Source: Burkholderia cepacia ATCC 25416
Lineage (GTDB): Bacteria > Pseudomonadota > Gammaproteobacteria > Burkholderiales > Burkholderiaceae
NCBI RefSeq assembly: GCF_001411495.1
Contig: NZ_CP012981.1
Location: 3,596,001 to 3,660,000 of the forward strand
Reading direction: 5' to 3'
DNA length: 64,000 nucleotides
A program made the translations under genes and the position numbers. Below the pieces are notes generated by a model. That model worked only from the letters and a program-made list of their open reading frames with translations, was not told the DNA's origin and made no database searches. This document shows positions 54,542 to 64,000 of the stretch, one piece after another (the stretch's first letter is position 1; every line of letters starts with the position of its first letter).

Positions 54542-55720
54542 TCAGTCGGAGCCGGCGCGATGCAGCCGTGACGTATCGACGGCGACCGCGGCCGGGCCCG
54601 GCGGATTCAGCCCGAGCATCTCGGCCGCTGCGGCCTTCACGCGCTGCGCACCGAGATTGACGAGGCAGTCGCTGCGGCTGTCGACCTTGCGCTCGCAGCC
54701 CTCGTGCCGGCACGGCACGCAATCGCCCTCCCCCTGCAGCAGCCACACGTTCCCGTGCCGCCCCGAGCCGTGCAGCGGCCACGGATTCTCGGTCGCCGGC
54801 CAGTGCTGCGGCCACGGCCCCCAGCGCACCGGGTCGGACGGACCGAACAGCGCGATCGTGTCGGTGCCGGTCGCGGCCGCGACGTGCGTCGCGCCGGTGT
54901 CGGGCCCGATGAAGAGCCGTGCGCGCCGTACGAGTTCGGCGCTTTCGCCGAACGTCAGGCGTCCGACCAGGTTCAGCACGTCGCCGCCCGCTTCGGCCGC
55001 GACCTGCTGCGCATACTCGCGCTCGCTGTCGGCCGGGCCGCCCGACAGCGCGACCGCATAGCCGTGCTCGCGCAGCCAGCCGATCATCTCGACCCAGCCG
55101 TCGAGCCGCCACTGCTTGTAACGGAACATCGGATACGGATGCAGCACGACCAGCGGCTTGCCGGCGCGGATCGCCGGCGACTCGGCGAGCCACGCGTCGA
55201 AACGCGCACGCCGTGCCGGATCGTCGCCGATGCCGGGCGCGACGACCTCGGACACCGGCTCGATGCCGATCACCGGCGCGAGTGCCAGCGTGCTGACGAC
55301 CGTATGCGCGGATTCGTGATGATTGATCGCGATCCCGTTCAGCATCATCCGCGTGAGCCACGTCACGCGGTTCGGATCGACGAGGCCCACCCGCTTGCGG
55401 CCCGCGAACCAGCTGTAGAAGCGCGGCCGGTCGGAGCTCAGCGCCGCGCACGCAAGATCGTAGCGGCGCCACATCGACAACGCGTCGCGCAACCGCTCGC
55501 GGAAACCCGCGCGCTGCGCGACGACGATCACGTGCCGTACGTCCGGATTGTGCTCGAGCACGCCTTCGGTGCCGCGAAACACCAGCATGTCGATCTGCGC
55601 ATCCGGCCAGCGGGCCTTCAGCGAACGGACGAGCGGCGTCGTCAGCAGCACGTCGCCGATACGGCGCGGCGCGGCCACGAGGATGGTTCTGGGCGGGCGG
55701 GCGGAAGAAAACAGGGCCAC
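54542..55720 (-). CDS. GT9 family heptosyltransferase-like protein (first copy)
   Basis: The 392-residue enzyme has an N-terminal ILVAAPRRIGDVLLTTPLVRSL block, and a C-terminal RLTFGESAELVRRARLFIGPDTGATHVAAATGTDTIALFGPSDPVRWGPW block, the nucleotide-heptose part of GT9. The C-terminus carries a Cys cluster (GDCVPCRHEGCERK) seen in some WaaQ-type proteins. The GTG at 55718-55720 is a tentative start; no ATG lies nearby and the ribosome-binding site is weak. Likely lipopolysaccharide core heptose transfer. Confidence 0.85.
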   Translation of the reverse strand: MALFSSARPPRTILVAAPRRIGDVLLTTPLVRSLKARWPDAQIDMLVFRGTEGVLEHNPDVRHVIVVAQRAGFRERLRDALSMWRRYDLACAALSSDRPRFYSWFAGRKRVGLVDPNRVTWLTRMMLNGIAINHHESAHTVVSTLALAPVIGIEPVSEVVAPGIGDDPARRARFDAWLAESPAIRAGKPLVVLHPYPMFRYKQWRLDGWVEMIGWLREHGYAVALSGGPADSEREYAQQVAAEAGGDVLNLVGRLTFGESAELVRRARLFIGPDTGATHVAAATGTDTIALFGPSDPVRWGPWPQHWPATENPWPLHGSGRHGNVWLLQGEGDCVPCRHEGCERKVDSRSDCLVNLGAQRVKAAAAEMLGLNPPGPAAVAVDTSRLHRAGSD

Positions 55721-55917
55721 GGCGATTGAGGTATCCGGCTGGCTGAACAAGGCTGGCAATGTACAGGATTTTGCAGCAGCCGGCGCGGCCTGGCGAATCG
55801 GCCGCGCGGCGGCCCTGATACGGCCCTGCTCATGGAGGGATGCCCGGCAGGCGCATCGCGCACCGCGCGCCGGTGCCGGGCCGGCGCCGCACGCGGAGGC
55901 TTGTGACGCCCGTGACG

Positions 55918-57012
55918 CTACGAGGCCGCCAGGATCACCGGCGTCGCAACAACGGCAGCCGGCCGCGGGTGGGCTGCGTCGGCCAGCGGTTCGTCGCGAT
56001 GGGTGGCCTGCGGCAGCAGATGACGCACCGCGCGCTCGACCGCGTCGACACCGATCGCGTCGACGGTCGCGCCGGCGCGCAGGATCACGTGCGGCACACC
56101 GAGCGGATGCCAGCGCAGGTATTTCTCGGGACGATCCTCGAACAGCGCGGCGACGGGCACGCCGAGCGCCGACGCGAGGTGCACGGGGGCGCTGTCGGCC
56201 GAGACGACCGCATCGAGCAGGCTCGCGGCCGCCACGAGCTCGGCGACCGACGAAGGCGCGACATGGCGGGCGCTCACGTCGCGCCACGAGTCGTCCTCGG
56301 GCGCATGGCCCACGGCCGGGTCGCGAAACACGATCACGTCGACGCTCGGCGCAAGCCGCTCGGCAAGGTCGTGCCAGCGATCCGCGGGCCAGCGGCGCTC
56401 GGCCGCCTTGTTCGTCACGAACAGCCCGACCCGCGGCTTCGTGCGCGCACCGAGCAGCCGATGCCACGCGTCCTGCAGCGCGCGGTCGGGATGGACCGAC
56501 AACTCGAGACGGTCGAGATCGGCGCGGCCGAGCTCGGGCACGAGCCGGAAACCCGACAGTGCCTCGTGGCACATCGGCCGCTGCGCGACATGCTCGGGCT
56601 TGCGATCGTCGAATTCGGTCTCGGCATCGTGCCAGCGGCAATCCTTCGCGCCGATCTGGCGCGCGAACTGCATGCTGCTGCGATGCATGCCGCCGTTCGG
56701 CACGACCACGAGGTCGAACCGCAAGCGGCGCAGACGGCGCACGAGCCGCAGCCGGTCGAAGAACGCACGCATCCGCCCGGGACGGTCGTTGCGTTCGCAT
56801 TGGCGGCTGTACACGTAGGTGTGGATCATGTCCACGTCCGGGTTTCCGGCCAGCGCGGCCGCGTTGTAGCGGTTCGCGACCACATGCAGTTCCGCGCCGG
56901 GCCAGCGCTCCTTCAGCGCACCGAGAAACGCCGTCGTGCACAGCATGTCGCCCAAAAAATCGATCCGGATCACGAGGATCCGCTGCGGCGGGTTCCCATT
57001 GGCCATGGTCAT
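55918..57012 (-). CDS. GT9 family heptosyltransferase-like protein (second copy)
   Basis: 364-residue GT-B protein. The N-terminal domain begins RILVIRIDFLGDMLCTTAFLGALKERWPGAE. The C-terminal domain has VGLFVTNKAAERRWPADRWHDLAERL and the SLLDAVVSADSAPVHLASALGVPVAALFEDRPEKYLRW block, where the usual D-T-x-x-x-H becomes D-S-x-x-V-H. ATG at 57010-57012, or a second ATG two codons later. It is 197 bp upstream of the other GT9 gene on the same strand, so the pair probably forms one unit. Confidence 0.87.
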   Translation of the reverse strand: MTMANGNPPQRILVIRIDFLGDMLCTTAFLGALKERWPGAELHVVANRYNAAALAGNPDVDMIHTYVYSRQCERNDRPGRMRAFFDRLRLVRRLRRLRFDLVVVPNGGMHRSSMQFARQIGAKDCRWHDAETEFDDRKPEHVAQRPMCHEALSGFRLVPELGRADLDRLELSVHPDRALQDAWHRLLGARTKPRVGLFVTNKAAERRWPADRWHDLAERLAPSVDVIVFRDPAVGHAPEDDSWRDVSARHVAPSSVAELVAAASLLDAVVSADSAPVHLASALGVPVAALFEDRPEKYLRWHPLGVPHVILRAGATVDAIGVDAVERAVRHLLPQATHRDEPLADAAHPRPAAVVATPVILAAS

Positions 57013-57239
57013 GTGGTGACTGTCAGTTCATTGTTGTCGCGACGGGCCATTTCCCCGCATCCGGTTCCGGGACGGCCTTGTCGCATATCGCCGCTCGCCG
57101 CACGGATCCGCCCCCGTTCATGCGCGCGATACCGGCGCCACCCGCCGGACGAGCGGCGATCGGCGCCGCGTTCGTGCGGCCAGCGCCGGATTGTATAGCG
57201 TCCGGATGGCCAGCCCAAGACCCGCTTGCGTGAACATGC

Positions 57240-57281
57240 AAAACGGCCCGCCGCACCGCACGATGGCGATGCGGCGGGCCG
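57240..57281 (-). terminator. Strong terminator after dnaE
   Basis: The 12-bp stem TGCGGCGGGCCG pairs with CGGCCCGCCGCA (57270-57281 with 57244-57255) and is followed on the minus strand by TTTTGC. It lies 32 bp past the dnaE stop and separates dnaE from the GT9 pair. The rest of the 57013-57312 gap holds the GT9 promoter region, with no gene. Confidence 0.8.
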
Positions 57282-57312
57282 CGTGGCGCAACAGCCTTCG
57301 GCTGAAGCGCGG

Positions 57313-60846
<3,534 letters not shown>

Positions 60847-61062
60847 GGGCGCTATTGTAGCCGCCCCGCCGCGCAGGCTGCCCAAAAAATGCCCGCTTTG
60901 GCCGTTCGGCCGATGCGCGCGGCGACGCGTCGCGCGGTTGGCCGATCGGCCAGGTACCGATGCCCGCGCCGTTTGCGGGATAATACGGTTTTTCGAATCA
61001 ACGCCCCGGCTTCGCACCCTTTTTTGCGGGCCGCCGTGCGGCCGTTTTCCCGTCGGACCATC

Positions 61063-61917
61063 ATGACCATCGTCAACCTCGCCGCCTACCACTTCGTGTC
61101 GCTCGACGCGACCGAGCAATGGCGCCCGCTCGTCACCGCCCGCTGCAACGAACTCGGCCTGCGCGGCACGATCCTGCTCGCGCCGGAAGGCATCAACCTG
61201 TTCATCGCCGGCACGCGTGACGCCGCCGACGCATTCATCGCGTACATCCGTCACGATCCGCTGTTCGAGGGCAAGTTCGCGTCGCTGCAGTTCAAGGAAA
61301 GCCTGTCCGATTCGCAGCCGTTCCGCCGGATGCTCGTGCGCCTGAAGCGCGAGATCATCACGATGAAGAAACCGGCGATCAAGCCGGAACTCGGCCGCGC
61401 GCCGTTCGTCGACGCGCGCACGCTGAAGACGTGGCTCGACCGCGGCCACGACGACACGGGCCGCCCGGTCGTGATGCTCGACACGCGCAATGCATTCGAA
61501 GTCGACGTCGGCACGTTCGACAACGCACTCGACTACCGGATCGACAAGTTCAGCGAATTCCCGGAAGTGATCGACGCGAACCGCGCCGACCTCGAAGGCA
61601 AGACGGTCGTGTCGTTCTGCACGGGCGGCATCCGCTGCGAGAAGGCCGCGATCCACATGAAGGACATCGGCATCGAGAACGTGTACCAGCTCGAAGGCGG
61701 GATCCTGAAATACTTCGAGGAAGTCGGCGGCGCGCACTATCACGGCGACTGCTTCGTGTTCGACTACCGCACCGCGCTGAATCCGCAACTCCAGCCCACC
61801 GAGAACGTCACGTGCTTCGCGTGCCGCGCGGTCGTCACGCCGGAAGCACAACAGTCGCCGAGCTACGTGCCCGGCCAGTCGTGCCCGGCCTGCGCACCGG
61901 CAGCCAGCGCAGCCTGA
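61063..61917 (+). CDS. trhO: tRNA uridine(34) hydroxylase (rhodanese family, YceA/TrhO)
   Basis: Oxygen-dependent hydroxylase forming 5-hydroxyuridine at the wobble base of tRNA. The 284 residues comprise an N-terminal acylphosphatase-like domain (about 1-95; [19 protein letters not shown]) and a rhodanese domain (about 115-215) with the active-site loop [12 protein letters not shown]-terminal Cys-rich tail (CFACR, CPAC) may bind metal. The ATG at 61063 matches the family start. Divergent from dnaE; the 216-bp gap has no other feature I can name. Confidence 0.93.
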   Translation: MTIVNLAAYHFVSLDATEQWRPLVTARCNELGLRGTILLAPEGINLFIAGTRDAADAFIAYIRHDPLFEGKFASLQFKESLSDSQPFRRMLVRLKREIITMKKPAIKPELGRAPFVDARTLKTWLDRGHDDTGRPVVMLDTRNAFEVDVGTFDNALDYRIDKFSEFPEVIDANRADLEGKTVVSFCTGGIRCEKAAIHMKDIGIENVYQLEGGILKYFEEVGGAHYHGDCFVFDYRTALNPQLQPTENVTCFACRAVVTPEAQQSPSYVPGQSCPACAPAASAA

Positions 61918-61939
61918 CCGCGCGCCGCCCCGCGCCCCG

Positions 61940-62833
61940 ATGAGCGCCTATCGCGGCCGCTTCGCGCCGTCGCCCACCGGCCCGCTGCACTTCGGCTCGC
62001 TGGTCGGCGCGCTCGCGAGCTGGCTCGACGCGCGCGCGCACGGCGGCGCATGGCTCGTGCGCATCGAGGATCTCGACGGCCCGCGCACGGTCCCCGGCGC
62101 GGCCGACGACATCCTCGCGACGCTCGCGCATTTCGGCATGACGCCCGACGAGCCGCCCGTCTGGCAAAGCACCCGCGACGCAGCCTATACGGCCGCGCTC
62201 GAACGGCTCGTCTCGGCCGGGCTCGTCTATCCGTGCGGCTGCACGCGCAAGGAAATCGCCGACTCGCTGCGCGCCGCGCACGAGCGCCACACGACGCTCG
62301 CCTATCCGGGCACCTGCCGCACCGGCCTGCACGGCAAGCCCGCGCGCGCGTGGCGGCTGCGCGTGCCGGACGGCGCCGCCGCGATCGTCACGTTCGACGA
62401 TCGCTGGCAGCACGCGCAAACGCAGAACCTCGCGACCGAAGTCGGCGATTTCGTGCTGAAACGCGCGGACGGGCAATGGGCGTATCAGCTCGCGGTCGTC
62501 GTCGACGATGCCGATGCAGGCATCACGCACGTCGTGCGGGGCGCCGACCTGCTCGACTCGACCGCGCGCCAGATCTACCTGCAGCACTGCCTCGGCGTGC
62601 CGACCCCGCGATACCTGCACGTGCCCGTGGTGGTCGACGCGAACGGCGAAAAGCTCAGCAAGCAGACGGGCGCGACCGCGCTCGAACGCGACGATCCGCT
62701 GCCGGCACTGCAGGCTGCGGCCGCGCATCTGGGCCTCGCGCCGGACGGCGCGCTCGCAGGCACGACTCTCGATGCGTTCTACGCAGCCGCAACGGCCGCG
62801 TGGGCGACGCGCTTCGCGCCGCAGGCCGGCTGA
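61940..62833 (+). CDS. gluQ: Glutamyl-Q tRNA(Asp) synthetase
   Basis: Truncated glutamyl-tRNA synthetase paralogue that attaches glutamate to the queuosine of tRNA(Asp). The 297 residues include the class I signature [14 protein letters not shown] (8-21), the CGC-type zinc site (PCGCTRKEI), RIEDLDGPR, and the KLSKQTG form of KMSKS. It lacks the anticodon-binding domain, as the family should. Follows trhO by 22 bp, so two tRNA wobble-base enzymes are co-transcribed. Confidence 0.95.
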   Translation: MSAYRGRFAPSPTGPLHFGSLVGALASWLDARAHGGAWLVRIEDLDGPRTVPGAADDILATLAHFGMTPDEPPVWQSTRDAAYTAALERLVSAGLVYPCGCTRKEIADSLRAAHERHTTLAYPGTCRTGLHGKPARAWRLRVPDGAAAIVTFDDRWQHAQTQNLATEVGDFVLKRADGQWAYQLAVVVDDADAGITHVVRGADLLDSTARQIYLQHCLGVPTPRYLHVPVVVDANGEKLSKQTGATALERDDPLPALQAAAAHLGLAPDGALAGTTLDAFYAAATAAWATRFAPQAG

Positions 62834-62838
62834 CGCGC

Positions 62839-62967
62839 GGTTTTGCGCTGGTTTTGCGCTGGTTTCGGCTGGTTTCGGCCGGTTTCGGCCGGTTTCGCGC
62901 CGGTTTCGCGCCGGTTTCGTGCCGGTTTCGTGCCGGTTTCGTGCCGGTTTCGTGCCGGTTTCGTGCC
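62839..62967 (+). repeat. Twelve-unit tandem repeat of 10-11 bp
   Basis: Units GGTTTTGCGCT (two), GGTTTCGGCY (three, 10 bp), GGTTTCGCGCC (two) and GGTTTCGTGCC (five) run head to tail just after the gluQ stop. The gradient from diverged to identical copies suggests recent expansion at the right end. It occupies part of the 62834-63133 intergenic gap. Confidence 0.93.
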
Positions 62968-63056
62968 GATCGCGCGCCCGCCGGGTGCCGCTTGCATCGC
63001 TCTCCGCCGGCGCCAAGCGCCCTCTTCCGCTCCACCATTGAACCGCGCCCCCAATG

Positions 63057-63093
63057 AAAAACGGGCACATGCTCATCGCATGCACCCGCTTTT
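63057..63093 (-). terminator. Bidirectional terminator after the helicase gene
   Basis: The 10-bp stem 63063-63072 with 63078-63087 (GGGCACATGC/GCATGCACCC, two wobble pairs) has a 5-nt loop. An A5 run on the left (U-run for the minus strand) and CTTTT on the right flank it. It can end both the helicase and the gluQ transcripts. Confidence 0.75.
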
Positions 63094-63133
63094 CCCGCAG
63101 CGCTCGCGCGCCGCGCCGTCGCGTCCGCCAGGC

Positions 63134-64000
63134 TTACGCCGACGGCTTGCGCGGCATCCCGAACCCGCCGAGCAGCGCGGCGACCTGACGCTTCGGCCCC
63201 TTCTTCTCGGGCTGCTGCGCAGGCTGCGCGTCGTCCCGCTGCTTCGCGGGCGCCGACGGCTCGTACGGCTTCAGGAAGAAATCGTCGACCGGCGTTTCGT
63301 GGCGACGGTGATGACCGCGCTCGGAGCTGCCCGGGCGGCGTCCCGACGCACCGCGATGTTCGTCGCGTTCGCGACGCCCGCCCCGTTCGCCGCCGCGCTC
63401 GCTGTTGCGATCGCCGCCGCGGTCGTTGCCGCGCTCGTCGTGACGATGGCGCGCCGGCTTGTCGAGCGTGAGCGTCTGCATTTCGAGCGGACGCTTGATC
63501 AGCTTCTCGATATCGGCGAGCTGCTTGCGCTCGTTCGGGCTGCACAGCGACAGCGCGTCGCCCGTCGCACCCGCACGGCCGGTACGGCCGATCCGGTGCA
63601 CGTAGTCTTCCGCGCTGAACGGCAGGTCGAAGTTGATCACGGCGGGCAACTCGGCGATGTCGAGGCCGCGCGCGGCCACGTCGGTCGCAACCAGCGCCTC
63701 GATCTCGCCGCGCTTGAACGCGTCGAGCGCCTGCATCCGCTCGATCTGCGTCTTGTCACCGTGGATCGCCGACGCGACCACGCCGTCGCGCTCGAGATTG
63801 CGCGCCAGCCGGCTTGCGCCGATCTTGCTGTTGCAGAACACGATCACCTGCTTGAGCCCGCGATCGCGCAACAGCTGCACGACGGCCGCCTGCTTGTCGC
63901 CTTCGGCGACGTCGTAGACGATCTGCGTGACGTTCGCGTTCGTCGAGTTGCTGCGCGCGACTTCGATCGTCTGCGGGTTGCGCAGGTAGGTCGACGCGAG
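63134..64000 (-). CDS. rhlE: DEAD-box RNA helicase, RhlE type, N-terminal part beyond the window
   Basis: The visible 289 residues hold the second RecA-like domain: IVFCNSKIGASRLARNLE (motif IV region), the AIHGDKTQ segment, VATDVAARGLDI (motif V) and HRIGRTGRAG (motif VI). These are followed by a basic Arg/Gly/Asp/His-rich tail (about 185-255) and a C-terminal KRQVAALLGGFGMPRKPSA. ATP-dependent RNA unwinding in ribosome assembly or RNA decay is expected. The DEAD motif itself lies outside the window; the RhlE assignment rests on the C-terminal half and tail. Confidence 0.9.
   Translation of the reverse strand, partial: LASTYLRNPQTIEVARSNSTNANVTQIVYDVAEGDKQAAVVQLLRDRGLKQVIVFCNSKIGASRLARNLERDGVVASAIHGDKTQIERMQALDAFKRGEIEALVATDVAARGLDIAELPAVINFDLPFSAEDYVHRIGRTGRAGATGDALSLCSPNERKQLADIEKLIKRPLEMQTLTLDKPARHRHDERGNDRGGDRNSERGGERGGRRERDEHRGASGRRPGSSERGHHRRHETPVDDFFLKPYEPSAPAKQRDDAQPAQQPEKKGPKRQVAALLGGFGMPRKPSA

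Noticed and set aside
62839..62967. CRISPR array
   Set aside because: Units of 10-11 bp abut directly with no unique spacers, and no cas genes are near; it is a simple tandem repeat.

Overview
The window is a high-GC (roughly two-thirds G+C), gene-dense chromosomal segment of a betaproteobacterium. Its protein sequences and gene order (ilvB-ilvH-ilvC-psd-pssA; hemF-nadD-rsfS-rlmH-maf-rng; msbA with lipopolysaccharide-core genes; kdpFABCDE) point to Burkholderia, most likely the Burkholderia cepacia complex. No rRNA, tRNA, CRISPR array, integrase or prophage was seen. Both ends cut genes: pssA on the left and an rhlE-type helicase on the right.

Layout. 1-5.1 kb, minus strand: branched-chain amino-acid genes ilvB-ilvH-ilvC behind a good sigma-70 promoter and closed by a terminator, then psd-pssA for phosphatidylethanolamine. 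5.2-7.6 kb, plus: an ECF-type sigma factor translationally coupled to a single-span membrane protein (DUF3619, anti-sigma-like in position), a DUF3106 protein and an RDD membrane protein. 7.7-10.3 kb, plus: a PlcP-family metallophosphoesterase, a GT4 glycosyltransferase and diacylglycerol kinase, preceded by a Pho-box-like repeat; this reads as a phosphate-starvation membrane-lipid remodelling operon. 10.5-14.8 kb, plus: TetR regulator, LOG protein, SDR and a GT39 membrane glycosyltransferase. 15-21 kb, minus: DUF924, AlaX editing protein, truncated globin, a large FtsX-like permease, DUF4126, a Gdx/SugE guanidinium exporter with a guanidine-II riboswitch, and a DUF333 protein. 21.2-29.7 kb, minus: the complete high-affinity potassium system kdpFABC-kdpDE, with an extra 35-residue membrane microprotein at its head and a KdpE-type operator upstream.

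29.8-35.6 kb: a quinone oxidoreductase and methylglyoxal synthase flank an accessory patch. This patch holds a large cell-wall-hydrolase-like protein (M23-like, LysM-like and GH19/lysozyme-like regions), typical of type VI secretion cargo. It is coupled by an ATGA overlap to an AT-rich gene for an exported protein, a probable immunity partner. Next to it lie a broken IS5-type transposase and other coding debris.

35.6-49.2 kb: housekeeping genes (SDR, upp, yebC, purD, hemF, nadD, rsfS, rlmH, maf, rng), then DUF1493, yggL, a PRC-barrel lipoprotein with an MFS transporter, a FUSC-type protein and an RcnB-type protein. 49.2-57 kb: cell-envelope cluster with msbA, two GT2 transferases, an O-antigen ligase and two GT9 heptosyltransferase-like proteins. 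57.3-64 kb: dnaE, trhO, gluQ, a 12-unit intergenic tandem repeat and the rhlE-type helicase.

Most starts were chosen from family length, ribosome-binding sites and overlaps. Non-ATG starts (GTG, TTG, one probable CTG) are flagged. No homology search was run; family calls rest on motif recognition.
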